Positions 36,889-45,627 are shown, counted from the stretch's first letter. The stretch: DNA of 64,000 nt from Xylophilus sp042867185 (GCA_042867185.1 JBHZQV010000004.1:1-64000), one strand, 5' to 3'. A program made the numbers and translations. The notes: a model not told the origin generated them from the letters alone.

Positions 36889-37806
36889 GTGCATAAACAG
36901 CCTGCCAACGAAGACCTGCGGGTGTTCACCGTGGTGGCCCGCAAGTCCAGCTTCGCCGCCGCGGCCGAAGCGCTGGGCGCATCGCCCGCCTATGTCAGCA
37001 AGCGCATCCGCCTGCTGGAGGCCGACCTGGGCGTGAAGCTGCTGCACCGCACGACCCGGCGGGTGACGGTGTCGGAGGAGGGCGAGCGCGTCTTCCACTG
37101 GGCGCAGCGCATCCTCGACGATGTCGACCAGCTGATGCAGGAGGTGGCGGTCACCCGCCGCACGCCGCGCGGATCGCTGCGGATCTGCAGCAGCTTCGGC
37201 TTCGGCCGCCGGGTGCTGGCGCCGATGGTCTCGGAACTGGTGGGCGCGTATCCCGAGCTGCAGGTGCGCTTCGAGGTGTTCGACCGGCTGATCGACGTGG
37301 CGGCCGAGGGCTTCGACCTCGACGTGCGGGTGGGCGACGAGGTGGCGCCCCACCTGATCGCCCGCAAGCTCGCCGACAACCACCGGGTGCTCTGCGCATC
37401 GCCCGCCTACCTGGCCCGCCGCGGCACGCCGCGCGCACTGGCCGATCTGGCGCAGCACGACTGCCTGGCGATCAAGGAGCGCGACCATCCCTTCGGCGTC
37501 TGGAAGCTGCAGGCCGGCGGCCGCGGCGAGACGGTGAAGGTGACCGGGCCGCTCTCGTCCAACAACGGCGACATCGTGGTGCCCTGGGCGGTGGACGGCC
37601 ATGGCATCGTGCTGCGCTCGCTCTGGGACATCGGCCCGCTGCTGGCCGACGGCCGGCTGGTGCAGGTGCTGCCCGACTACCGGCAGGCGGCCGATATCTG
37701 GGCGGTGTACCCGTCGCGGCTGGGCGTCTCGGCCAAGCTGCGGGTCTGCGTCGAATTTCTGCAGCAACGCTTGGGGCAGGCATCGCCGCTGTCGGTGCCG
37801 GCCTAG
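36889..37806 (+). CDS. LysR family transcriptional regulator
   Basis: 305 residues. The DNA-binding head (about 8-65) has FTVVARKSSFAAAAEALGASPAYVSKRI, the LysR pattern of the DmlR/TtuA-like group, and the effector domain runs to about 295. Start is GTG at 36889; no ATG is available. It is divergent from the tartrate/D-malate-type dehydrogenase and most likely activates it. Confidence 0.92.
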   Translation: MHKQPANEDLRVFTVVARKSSFAAAAEALGASPAYVSKRIRLLEADLGVKLLHRTTRRVTVSEEGERVFHWAQRILDDVDQLMQEVAVTRRTPRGSLRICSSFGFGRRVLAPMVSELVGAYPELQVRFEVFDRLIDVAAEGFDLDVRVGDEVAPHLIARKLADNHRVLCASPAYLARRGTPRALADLAQHDCLAIKERDHPFGVWKLQAGGRGETVKVTGPLSSNNGDIVVPWAVDGHGIVLRSLWDIGPLLADGRLVQVLPDYRQAADIWAVYPSRLGVSAKLRVCVEFLQQRLGQASPLSVPA

Positions 37807-37854
37807 CGCCGCGCGGCTGCGCTCCCACCCTCGACCCACTGGAAAGACCCGCCC

Positions 37855-38319
37855 ATGGACCTGCAAGGCAGCCACCCGATCGACGCCACGCCCCAGCAGG
37901 TGTGGGAGGCGATGAACGACCCGGCCGTGCTGATGGCCTGCATCCCCGGCTGCGACACCTGCAACGCCACCGCCCCCGGCGTGTTCGAGGTGAGCGCCGC
38001 CTTCAAGATCGGCCTGCTCGCGGCCCGCTTCGGCGGCACCATCGCGCTGACCGACGTGGAGCCGCCGCACCGCTACACCCTCCACGTCGAGGGCCGCGGC
38101 GCGGTCGGCTTCGGCCGCGGCCGGGCCCGGGTGGTGCTGGCCGAGGCGGTGGCCCCGCGCACCGGCTGCACCCTGCAGTACACGCTGCAGGTGGACGTGG
38201 GCGGCAAGGTGGCGCAGGTGGCCGGCCGCTGGCTGGGCAGCACCGCCGAGGCGCTGGTGGGCAAGTTCTTCCTGCGATTCGACAAGGCTTTGCAACAAAG
38301 GCTGCGCAGCCAGGGCTAG
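37855..38319 (+). CDS. coxG: CoxG/SRPBCC family protein
   Basis: 154 residues, START-like helix-grip fold. DLQGSHPIDATPQQVWEAMNDPAVLMACIPGCD is the standard CoxG opening (split by a turn). CoxG helps carbon monoxide dehydrogenase or related molybdenum hydroxylases, possibly by membrane anchoring. No coxMSL or xdhAB is nearby, but an xdhC follows by 47 bases, so the pair seems kept as accessory factors without the enzyme. Confidence 0.9.
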   Translation: MDLQGSHPIDATPQQVWEAMNDPAVLMACIPGCDTCNATAPGVFEVSAAFKIGLLAARFGGTIALTDVEPPHRYTLHVEGRGAVGFGRGRARVVLAEAVAPRTGCTLQYTLQVDVGGKVAQVAGRWLGSTAEALVGKFFLRFDKALQQRLRSQG

Positions 38320-38366
38320 CCGACCACAATCGTGGGAAACACAGCGCAACACCGGCTCCCCACGAC

Positions 38367-39392
38367 ATGGAAAACATCGATCTCACCGTACTGCGCACCC
38401 TGCGCGACTGGCGCCTGGAGGGCCGGCGCGCACTGCTGGCCACCGTGGTCCGCACCTGGGGATCGTCGCCCCGCCCGGTGGGCTCCACCCTGGCGCTGCG
38501 CGACGACGGCGCGGTGGTCGGCTCGGTCTCGGGCGGCTGCATCGAGGACGACCTGATCGACCGCCATGCCCGCCGCGACGGCATGCCCACCGGCGCCCCC
38601 ACCCTGGTGCGCTACGGCGTCAGCGCCGACGAGGCCCACCGCTTCGGCCTGCCCTGCGGCGGCACCCTGGAGCTGCTGCTGGAGTACGACCCCCAGCCCG
38701 CGGCGCTGGCCCGGCTGGTGCAGGGCCTGGAAGCCGGCCGCATGGTGCGCCGCCGGGTGGCCCTGGCCGACGGCGCGGTGCAGCTGGACGACACCGCGGA
38801 GCCGGCAGCGCTGGCACTGGATGCCGAGGGCCTCACCAACACCTTCGGTCCCGAGTACCGGATGCTGATCATCGGCGCCGGCCAGATGGCCGAATACCTG
38901 GCGACGATGGCGCGCTTCAGCGGCTTCGCCGTCACTGTCTGCGACCCGCGCGAGGAGTACCGCGGCAGTTGGTCGGTGCCCGGCGTGGCTCTGACCGCCG
39001 AGATGCCCGACGACACGGTGCGCGCCTTCCGGCCCGACCGGCGCAGCTGCATCGTGGCCCTGACGCACGACCCCAAGCTCGACGACCTGGCCCTGCTGGA
39101 AGCCCTGCACACCGAGGCGTTCTACGTCGGCGGCATCGGGTCGCGGCGCAACAACGCGGCGCGGCGCCAGCGGATGGTCGAGCACTTCGACGAGACCGAG
39201 GCATCGCTGGCCTCGCTGCGCGGGCCGATCGGCATCTACATCGGCAGCAAGACCCCGCCCGAGATCGCGGTGAGCGTCATGGCCGAAATCTTGGCGGTGA
39301 AGAACGGCGTGCCGCTGCCCCGCGACATGGAGGTGGGCACCGCCAAGGACGTACACGAGGCAGGGCCCGACACCCGGCTGCGCGCCGCCTGA
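38367..39392 (+). CDS. xdhC: XdhC/CoxI family molybdenum-enzyme maturation protein
   Basis: 341 residues. The XdhC_CoxI domain (about 10-75) has TWGSSPRPVGSTLA and GSVSGGCIEDD. A C-terminal Rossmann domain (about 160-300) has LIIGAGQMAEYLA and IGSRRNNAARR. XdhC binds molybdenum cofactor and sulfurates it for xanthine-dehydrogenase-type enzymes. It is paired with coxG and no catalytic subunit gene lies in the window. Confidence 0.93.
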   Translation: MENIDLTVLRTLRDWRLEGRRALLATVVRTWGSSPRPVGSTLALRDDGAVVGSVSGGCIEDDLIDRHARRDGMPTGAPTLVRYGVSADEAHRFGLPCGGTLELLLEYDPQPAALARLVQGLEAGRMVRRRVALADGAVQLDDTAEPAALALDAEGLTNTFGPEYRMLIIGAGQMAEYLATMARFSGFAVTVCDPREEYRGSWSVPGVALTAEMPDDTVRAFRPDRRSCIVALTHDPKLDDLALLEALHTEAFYVGGIGSRRNNAARRQRMVEHFDETEASLASLRGPIGIYIGSKTPPEIAVSVMAEILAVKNGVPLPRDMEVGTAKDVHEAGPDTRLRAA

Positions 39393-39470
39393 ACGCCGGC
39401 GTGTCGCGCAGGCGAAGCGGCGCCGGCGCTACAGTAGGGCAAACCGCTACGACGCCACCGTGCCACCGCC

Positions 39471-39854
39471 ATGCCTACGACCTCTTTCGACGCGCTGGAA
39501 TCCCTTTTTTCCTACGGCACGCTGCGCATGCCCGCGGTGCAACTGGCCACCTTCGGCCGGCTGCTGCAGGGCCATGCCGACACGCTGCCCGGCTACCGGC
39601 TCGACCAGCTGGAGATCCGCGACGCGACGGTCCTCGCCATCAGCGGCATGACGCACCACCCGGTGGTGGTGGCGACCGGCGATCCGGCCGATGCCGTCCC
39701 CGGCAACGTGTTCGCGATCACCGCCGACGAACTGGCCCTGGCCGACGACTACGAGGTGGACGACTACCGCCGCGACCGGGTGCGGCTCGCCTCGGGCGAA
39801 CTGGCCTGGGTGTACGCGGACGCCCGCGTCCCGCCGCCGCCGCCGATCGAATGA
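39471..39854 (+). CDS. Gamma-glutamylcyclotransferase-like (AIG2) protein
   Basis: 127 residues. FSYGTLRMP near residue 13-21 is the YGTL phosphate-like loop of the family, and ADDYEVDDYRRDRV provides the usual acidic cluster. Members cyclise gamma-glutamyl amines or amino acids to 5-oxoproline, but many small bacterial members have unknown substrates. It ends 12 bases before a convergent gene. A link to the 5-oxoprolinase operon 29 kb away is possible only in function. Confidence 0.85.
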   Translation: MPTTSFDALESLFSYGTLRMPAVQLATFGRLLQGHADTLPGYRLDQLEIRDATVLAISGMTHHPVVVATGDPADAVPGNVFAITADELALADDYEVDDYRRDRVRLASGELAWVYADARVPPPPPIE

Positions 39855-39866
39855 TGCCCCGGTGGG

Positions 39867-40763
39867 CTACACCGCGCCGCGGTGCGCCGCGATGCAGGCG
39901 GCCAGGGTCTCCTCGCCGCTGCGCTGCCACCAGTCGGCCGCCGAGAAGATCTCCACCTCGCTGAAGCCGTCGAATCCGGCGGCCTCCACCCAGCCGCGGA
40001 TCTTCGGGATCTCGATCACGCCGTCGCCCATCATCCCGCGGTCGTTGAGCAGGTCGCGGGTGGGGGTGAGCCAGTCGCAGACATGGAAGGCCAGCAGCCG
40101 CGCGCGGCCGGCGCGGGCGATCTGCTGCTGCAGCTTCGGGTCCCACCAGACGTGGTAGACGTCGAGGGCCACGCCCAGCATGCCGGATCGGCCCGGGTCG
40201 AGCGCATCGCAGAGGTCCAGCGCCTGCTCCAGCGTGTTGACGCAGGCCCGGTCGGCCGCCTGCATCGGGTGCAGCGGCTCGATCGCCAGCGGCATGCCCG
40301 CCTGGCGGGCGTATTCCAGGGTGGCGGCGATGCCGTCGTGCACCTCGCCGCGGGCACGGCCGATGTCCTTGTAGGCCGGCGTGCCCGCCAGCGCGCCGGG
40401 CAGGGCGCCCACCACCAGCACCACGCAGGGCGCGCCGAGGGTCTTGGCCTCGTCGATCGCGCGGCGGTTGTCGTCGAGCGCGGCGCGCAGGCCGGCTGCG
40501 TCCGGCGCGGGAAAGAAGCCGCCGCGGCAGTAGCCCGACAGGCCGATGCCCAGCGCCTTCAGCTGCGCCGCCAGCCGGTCGAGGCCGATGGCGGCCACCT
40601 GGTCGCGCCAGGGGCTGATCGCGCGGATGCCGTGGGCCGCGCACTGGTCGACGATGCGGTCGAGCGGCACCTCGGCGCCCCGTTGGCGGCGCAGCGTGGC
40701 GGTGTTGATCGACAGGTGCCGGTGGTCGTGGGAGAAGTCGCGCATGGGGTCGGCCTTGGTCAC
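39867..40763 (-). CDS. Sugar phosphate isomerase/epimerase family TIM-barrel protein
   Basis: 298 residues, xylose-isomerase-like (AP endonuclease 2) barrel. LAIEPLHPMQAADRACVN, VALDVYHVWWDP, FHVCDWLTPTRDLLNDRGMMGDG and FSEVEIFSA are the metal-binding strand ends (Glu, Asp, His, Glu). GTG at 40763 overlaps the upstream stop (GTGA); ATG at 40745 is the alternative. It is the last gene of a four-gene operon and probably isomerises or epimerises a keto-sugar. Confidence 0.9.
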   Translation of the reverse strand: MTKADPMRDFSHDHRHLSINTATLRRQRGAEVPLDRIVDQCAAHGIRAISPWRDQVAAIGLDRLAAQLKALGIGLSGYCRGGFFPAPDAAGLRAALDDNRRAIDEAKTLGAPCVVLVVGALPGALAGTPAYKDIGRARGEVHDGIAATLEYARQAGMPLAIEPLHPMQAADRACVNTLEQALDLCDALDPGRSGMLGVALDVYHVWWDPKLQQQIARAGRARLLAFHVCDWLTPTRDLLNDRGMMGDGVIEIPKIRGWVEAAGFDGFSEVEIFSAADWWQRSGEETLAACIAAHRGAV

Positions 40764-42019
40764 GCGACGCCCTGCACCGCCAGCAACGCGCGCATGCGGT
40801 GCGCGGCCAGCTCCGGTTGCTGCAGCAGGTCGGCCGCGTCGGCCAGGCGGAACAGCTCGGCCAGGTGCGGCAGGGAGCGGGTGCTCTGCTGGCCGCCGAC
40901 CATGGTGAAGTGGCTCTGGTGGCCGTTGAGCCAGGCCATGAACACCACGCCGGTCTTGTAGAAGCGGGTGGGCGCCTGGAAGATGTGGCGCGACAGCGGC
41001 ACCGTCGGGCCCAGGATCGCGTGGAAGCGGTCGGTGTCGCCGGCGGCCAGCGCGGCCAGCGCGGCGCTGGCCGCCGGCGCGATCGCGTCGAAGATGCCCA
41101 GCAGCGCGTCGCTCTTGCCGTGCGTCGGCACGCTGCCGGCGCCGTCGCCCGCGATCAGTTCGGCGTAGTTGAAATCGTCGCCGGTGTACATGCGCACGCC
41201 CTGGCCGTCGGGGCCGCCGGTGGCGGGCAGGCGGCGGCGCATCGCGATCTCGTGGTCCTTGTTCAGGAGCGAGATCTTGATGCCGTCGACCTTGTCGGCA
41301 TGCGCCGCGATGATGCCGACGGCGGTGTCCATCGCGCGGGCCACGTCGTAGGGCGCGCCGCCGACCAGGCCCATGCCGCCGGGCCCGGTGGCGTTCGGGT
41401 CCTGGCCGTTCCAGTAGCCGGCCAGGGCCGGGTCGAACATGTCGCCCAGCCAGTGCAGCACCACCGGCTGCCGCGCCTGCGACAGGATGCGACCGTAGAC
41501 CCGCTCGTAGTCGGCCGGGCTTTTCGCCACCCGGGCCAGCGCGCGGCTGGCCATGACGATCAGCTTGCCGCCGAGCTTCTCGATCGCCTCCATCTGCTCC
41601 TCGTAGCCGCGGATCACGTCGTCGACCGTCCTCACCTCGTCGAGCACCAGGTGGTCGGTGCCGCAGCCGCTGGCGACCAGGGCGCCCGGCACGTCCTTCG
41701 CGGCGTCCAGGCTGCGGCGGATCAGCTCCAGCGAGGTGGGCCAGTCGAGGCCCATGCCGCGCTGCGCGGTATCCATCGCCTCGGCCACCCCCAGGCCGAG
41801 CGACCAGAGGGTGCGGCGGTAGGCGATGGTGGTGTCCCAATCCACCGCGCATTGCAGCCAGGGGTCGATGGCGGCGCGCGGGTCGGCCACCACATGGGCG
41901 GCCGAGTAGGCGATGCGGTCGAAGGCGGCGCCCGGCGCCGGCGCGGCCGGCGGGGTGCCGCGCAGGGTGTAGGGCGCCAGGCCGCCGTCGGCGGTGGGCA
42001 GGGTGAGCGTGGTGGTCAT
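40760..42019 (-). CDS. DUF993 family (dihydrodipicolinate-synthase-like barrel)
   Basis: 419 residues of DUF993, a group annotated as dihydrodipicolinate synthase-like aldolases. Useful segments are DPWLQCAVDWDTTIAYRR, VVLHWLGDMFDPALAGYW, DGIKISLLNKDHEIAMR with a candidate Schiff-base lysine, and GDDFNYAELIAGDG. It may split a keto-acid or keto-sugar made by the two neighbouring enzymes. Fifty-nine bases separate it from the oxidoreductase gene, with a dispersed repeat copy in the gap. Confidence 0.88.
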   Translation of the reverse strand: MTTTLTLPTADGGLAPYTLRGTPPAAPAPGAAFDRIAYSAAHVVADPRAAIDPWLQCAVDWDTTIAYRRTLWSLGLGVAEAMDTAQRGMGLDWPTSLELIRRSLDAAKDVPGALVASGCGTDHLVLDEVRTVDDVIRGYEEQMEAIEKLGGKLIVMASRALARVAKSPADYERVYGRILSQARQPVVLHWLGDMFDPALAGYWNGQDPNATGPGGMGLVGGAPYDVARAMDTAVGIIAAHADKVDGIKISLLNKDHEIAMRRRLPATGGPDGQGVRMYTGDDFNYAELIAGDGAGSVPTHGKSDALLGIFDAIAPAASAALAALAAGDTDRFHAILGPTVPLSRHIFQAPTRFYKTGVVFMAWLNGHQSHFTMVGGQQSTRSLPHLAELFRLADAADLLQQPELAAHRMRALLAVQGVA

Positions 42020-42050
42020 GGAGCGGTTCTTGGAAGAAAAGAGGTCTGTG

Positions 42051-42091
42051 GCCGGCGCGGTAAGCCGGCCTCTAGCTATCAAATCGATAGC
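42051..42091 (+). repeat. AGCTAT dispersed repeat, copy 2
   Basis: A GCCGGC/GCCGGC stem is followed by CTAGCTATCAAATCGATAGC. The stop codon of the Gfo/Idh/MocA gene (42079-42081 on the minus strand) lies inside the second half. The repeat therefore sits within an operon, between two genes. Confidence 0.85.
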
Positions 42092-43254
42092 GTCGGCACA
42101 TCCACCCAGCGCCGCTCCTTCCACGACGCGAGCGCCGCCTCGACCAGCTGCACGCCCTTGGCGCCTTCGGGCAGGGTCCACTTGTAGGGCGCGTCTTCCA
42201 CCACGTGGCGGATGAAGTGCTCCCACTGGATCTTGAAGCCGTTGTCGTAGACCACCGAATCGGGGATCTCCTGCCACTGGTCGAAGAAGTTCATCGTCTG
42301 CTTCTGGTCGGGGTTCCACACCGGGCGCGGCGTGGCGACCCGGCTCTGCGCGCGGCAGCTGGAGAGCCCCGCGACGGCCGAGCCGTCGGTGCCGTCGACG
42401 TGGAAGGTGACCAGGTCGTCGCGGCGCACCCGGGTGGCCCAGCTCATGTTGAGCTGCGCGATCACGTCCTCGCCGCCGTGGCCCTTCAACTGGCAGGTGG
42501 CGTAGGCCGCGTCGTCGGCGGTCGCCTTGTAGGGCTGGCCAGCCTCGTCCCAGCGCTGCGGAATGTGGGTGGCGCCGATGCACGACACCGACTGCACCTC
42601 GCCGAACAGGTTGTCCAGCACGTAGCGCCAGTGGCACATCATGTCGAGGATCATGCCGCCGCCGTCCTCGGCGCGGTAGTTCCAGCTGGGGCGCTGGATC
42701 GGCTGCAGGTCGCCCTCGAACACCCAGTAGCCGAACTCGAGCCGCACGCTGAGCATCCGGCCGAAGAAGCCGGCGCGGCGCAGCATGTCGAGCTTGCGCA
42801 GGCCGGGCAGAAAGAGCTTGTCCTGCACCGCGCCGTGCTTGATGCCGTGGGCCGCGCCGGCCTCTTCGGCGAGCCGCGCGATCTCGACCGCCTCGTTGAG
42901 GTTGGTGGCGATCGGCTTCTCGCAGTAGACGTGCTTGCCGGCGCGGATCGCCTGGGCCAGCAGCGTGGGCCGCATCTGGGTGGTGCCGGCGTCGAAGAAG
43001 ACGGTGTCGTCGGGGTTGGCCAGCGCGGCCGTCAGGTCGGTGCCCCAGCGGGCGATGCCGTGCTCCCGGGCCAGCGCCTCGATCTTCTCGGCGTTGCGGC
43101 CGATCAGGATCGGGTCGGGCATCGCCCGGTCGCCGTTGGCGAGCGGCACGCCGCCCTGGGCGCGGATCGCGCAGATGGAGCGGATCAGGTGCTGGTTCAT
43201 GCCCATGCGGCCGGTGACGCCGTGCATGATGATTCCGAGTCGTTGGGTGGTCAT
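42079..43254 (-). CDS. Gfo/Idh/MocA family oxidoreductase
   Basis: 391 residues. N-terminal Rossmann domain with GVTGRMGMNQH, GKHVYCEKPIATN (the catalytic EKP lysine) and a C-terminal alpha/beta domain with DGGGMILDMMCHWRYVLD. It oxidises a sugar or inositol-like alcohol with NAD(P). The last codons are supplied by repeat DNA (ends TLSI). It follows the Bug receptor gene by 133 bases on the same strand. Confidence 0.93.
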   Translation of the reverse strand: MTTQRLGIIMHGVTGRMGMNQHLIRSICAIRAQGGVPLANGDRAMPDPILIGRNAEKIEALAREHGIARWGTDLTAALANPDDTVFFDAGTTQMRPTLLAQAIRAGKHVYCEKPIATNLNEAVEIARLAEEAGAAHGIKHGAVQDKLFLPGLRKLDMLRRAGFFGRMLSVRLEFGYWVFEGDLQPIQRPSWNYRAEDGGGMILDMMCHWRYVLDNLFGEVQSVSCIGATHIPQRWDEAGQPYKATADDAAYATCQLKGHGGEDVIAQLNMSWATRVRRDDLVTFHVDGTDGSAVAGLSSCRAQSRVATPRPVWNPDQKQTMNFFDQWQEIPDSVVYDNGFKIQWEHFIRHVVEDAPYKWTLPEGAKGVQLVEAALASWKERRWVDVPTLSI

Positions 43255-43387
43255 GTGTCGTGTCCTCGTCGGGTGGGTGCGAAAAATTGCGGGTCGTGCG
43301 GTGCCGGCGCCTGGCGCGTGGGCAGGCGGTCGGCAGGGTGTCGGGATCGATGCGGCCGTGCGCGCGAGGCGTCGGCCGGTGCGGCGG

Positions 43388-44389
43388 TTACGGCTGCTGG
43401 GCGATGCCCGCGGCCTTCACCAGCTGCGCGTTGCTTGCGATCTCGTCCTTGATGTAGGCGTCGAAGGCTTCGGGCTTCAGCGTCCAGGCGTCGGCGCCCA
43501 GGTTGGCGAAGCGCTGCTTCACCTCGGGCGTCGCCAGCGCCTTGACCACCTCGTCGTGCAGCCGGTTGACGATGTCGCGCGGTGTCTTGGCCGGCACCCT
43601 CATCCCGATCCAGAAGTTGAACTCGGAGCCCGGCACGCCGGCCTCGGTGGTGGTGGGCACGTCGGGCAGCGCGGCCGAGCGTTTCGGCGAGCCGACCGCC
43701 AGCGCCAGCAGCTGGCCTTCCTTGATCTGGCCGATGACGGGCGCGACGGGCGAGAAGTAGTAGTCCACCCGGCCCGACAGCACCTCGTTGACCGCCTCGG
43801 CCGAACCCTTGAACGGGATGTTGGTCGCGTCGATCTTCGCGGCCATCTTGAATTTCTCGGCATTCAGGTGGGTCGCGCTGCCCTGGCCGGCCGAGGCGAA
43901 GTTGAGGCTGCCCGGCTTGGCCCGCGCGGCGGCCAGCAGCTCCTGCAGCGTCTTGATGTTCTTGCCGGGCGAGATCACCAGCGCGTTGGGCAGCGACGAG
44001 ATCGGCGTCACGCCGGCGAAGTCGCGCAGCGTGTCGTAGGGCAGCTTGGCGAAGGTGGAAGGGTTCACCGTGTGCGACGACGACTGGATCATCACGGTGT
44101 AGCCGTCCGCCGCCGCGGTGGCGACCGCCGCCGCGCCGATGGTGCCGCTGGCCCCGCCGCGGTTGTCGACCACCAGGGTCCGGCCCAGGCTCTGGCCCAT
44201 CTTGTCGGCGATGGCGCGGGCGATGATGTCGGTGGTGCTGCCGGCGCTGAAGGGGACGATCACGCGGATCGGCTTGGTGGGGTAGCCGGTGTCGGCCTGC
44301 GCGTGGGGCGCGGCGGCCATGGCCAGCAGGGGGAGGGTGAGGGCGGCGGTTTTGCGCAGGCGCTTGGCGAGGGTGGTGGCGATGGGCAT
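43388..44389 (-). CDS. Bug/TctC family periplasmic solute-binding protein
   Basis: 333 residues. Signal peptide about 1-32 ending AQA. VIVPFSAGSTTDIIAR and VDNRGGASGTIGA are the family ligand-loop motifs. GGAG eight bases upstream supports ATG 44389. It is the first gene of the operon with the Gfo/Idh/MocA, DUF993 and isomerase genes, so its ligand is likely the same sugar-like acid; no TctAB genes are present. Confidence 0.93.
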   Translation of the reverse strand: MPIATTLAKRLRKTAALTLPLLAMAAAPHAQADTGYPTKPIRVIVPFSAGSTTDIIARAIADKMGQSLGRTLVVDNRGGASGTIGAAAVATAAADGYTVMIQSSSHTVNPSTFAKLPYDTLRDFAGVTPISSLPNALVISPGKNIKTLQELLAAARAKPGSLNFASAGQGSATHLNAEKFKMAAKIDATNIPFKGSAEAVNEVLSGRVDYYFSPVAPVIGQIKEGQLLALAVGSPKRSAALPDVPTTTEAGVPGSEFNFWIGMRVPAKTPRDIVNRLHDEVVKALATPEVKQRFANLGADAWTLKPEAFDAYIKDEIASNAQLVKAAGIAQQP

Positions 44390-44461
44390 GGTTGTGTCTC
44401 CTGTTGGTGGGCGTGCGGGTGGCACGCTGGCAGACCCTGTTGGTGTTTTGGGGCTGCTTAA

Positions 44462-44479
44462 TTAACTCTTTGGTTAATT
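44462..44479. promoter_or_regulatory. TetR-type operator of the sugar operon
   Basis: TTAACTCTTTGGTTAATT differs at three positions from 46287-46304 in front of the tetR gene. It sits within a longer imperfect inverted repeat (44458-44481; arms TTAATTAAC and GTTAATTGA), 70 bases upstream of the Bug receptor start codon, where it could block the promoter. Confidence 0.7.
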
Positions 44480-44645
44480 GAGGGGGATTCTAGGAAGGGG
44501 GCGGGGTGGCGTCAACGGGGGCTTGCCCTGTCTTGTGGGGGTCTGGTCTTGCGCCCTCTCTCGCTAGGAGGGGGTGGGGTGAGGGCGGCGTGACCGGCTT
44601 TTTTGGGTTGCTGCGGCTTTTTGCTGCGCTGCTTGTGTTGGGGGT

Positions 44646-44822
44646 GGAGGCGGGGATTTCGCCCCCGCGGGCGAGTCACTTCTTTTGCTTCGCCAAAAGA
44701 AGTAACCAAGAAAAGGCGACCCCACGTGCTGCGACCCTCCGCTGCGCTGCGGGCAACCTGCGGTGCTCGCGTCAGGCGGGGTCCGCGCAAACTCGCTGCG
44801 CTCAAACATGCGCGGCCCTTTT
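44646..44822 (-). repeat. Dispersed repeat (AAAGAAAGG family), inverted diverged copy
   Basis: Read on the minus strand this matches 45255-45440: GACTCGCCCGCGGGGG, then the GCAAAAGAAG hairpin, then GCGAGCACCGCAGG and the GGGCCGCGC end. The two copies face each other across about 430 bases and could pair. Confidence 0.75.
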
Positions 44823-44960
44823 TCCGCCTGCCCCTGCGCTCCTCGGCGCATCCCGAGGGGCAGGGGAGCGGGAGCGGGAGCGGGGACGGGGACATTCGGC
44901 TCCTGCCCGCTGCGCGGCAGTTACGCCTGGGGCCGGGGCGGCCGTAGAGCCTTTTTGAAT

Positions 44961-45016
44961 AAAAAAGTGGCCAGAGCCGGCGCGTGGAGCCGGCTGCTAG
45001 CTATTGATTTCGTAGC
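44961..45016 (+). repeat. AGCTAT dispersed repeat, copy 3
   Basis: AAAAAAGTGGCC, then a GCCGGC/GCCGGC stem, then CTAGCTATTGATTTCGTAGC. It matches 61331-61386 over its whole length. Unlike three other copies it is not next to a gene end. Confidence 0.85.
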
Positions 45017-45254
45017 ATCTGCATGATGGGGCGTTGCCGCTGTCGGTCGGCCAACCCTCACCCCAGCCCTCTCCCCGCCATGGGAGAGAGCAAGACAGGA
45101 AAGCCGTGCCGAGCGAAGCAATGGGGCCGAGCGAAGCAACGGCCCGCCCCCGTGCCGAGCGAAGCAAGGGCACCCCAGGCCGAGCGCAGCGACGGCCCGT
45201 GTGGACTCCGCTCCCGCTCCCCTCTGCGGCGTCGAGGAGCGCAGCGGGCGGCGG

Positions 45255-45440
45255 ATGAGGGCCCGCGATTGTCTGAGCGGAGCGCAGCGCAGCGAGTTGG
45301 AGCGGGACCCCGCCGACCGCGAGCACCGCAGAGCAGTCCGGCGCAGCCGGACCGCCGCAGCGGGGTCGCCTTTCTTTGGTTCCTTTCTTTGGCGAAGCAA
45401 AGAAAGGGACTCGCCCGCGGGGGCGAAATCCCCGCCTCCG
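45255..45440 (+). repeat. Dispersed repeat (AAAGAAAGG family), copy 2
   Basis: Positions 45339-45440 match 1-102 with two differences. The left part (45255-45338) is shared with the inverted copy at 44646-44822. Confidence 0.85.
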
Positions 45441-45530
45441 GACCCAAAAGCCGCAGCCCAGCGACAAACAGCAGCCCCGCCCATCAGCCGGGCGCGTCCC
45501 CAACCCCCACCCGCTCCCAGAGGGGCGAGC

Positions 45531-45605
45531 GAGCAAAGCAAGGCAAAGCAAAGCAAAGCAGAGCAGAGCAGAGCAGAGCAGAGCAGAGCAGAGCAGAGCA
45601 GAGCA
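45531..45605. repeat. Pentanucleotide tandem repeat (GAGCA/AAGCA)
   Basis: Fifteen 5-bp units: GAGCA, AAGCA, AGGCA, three AAGCA, then nine perfect GAGCA. The array ends 22 bases from the tetR stop codon. Such arrays often vary in unit number by slippage. Confidence 0.9.
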
Positions 45606-45627
45606 GCCTACCCACCAGCCCCACCCC

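Larger units (their letters stand above)
44390..45627. other. 1.24-kb intergenic region made largely of repeats
   Basis: After the operator near 44.46 kb this region holds: an inverted copy of the AAAGAAAGG repeat (44646-44822), an AGCTAT repeat (44961-45016), three near-identical CCGAGCGAAGCAA units (45105-45170), a second AAAGAAAGG copy (45255-45440) and a pentamer array (45531-45605). Long open frames run through it on both strands, but they follow the repeats and encode no recognisable protein. Confidence 0.8.

Noticed and set aside
36883..36891. Alternative ATG start for the LysR gene at 36889
   Set aside because: No in-frame ATG lies near; the family N-terminus begins directly after the GTG.
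44646..45440. Insertion sequence or miniature transposon (MITE)
   Set aside because: Inverted copies exist, but no transposase, clear terminal repeats or target duplication could be identified.
45531..45605. CRISPR array
   Set aside because: The units are 5 bp, directly adjacent and without spacers; no cas genes are present.
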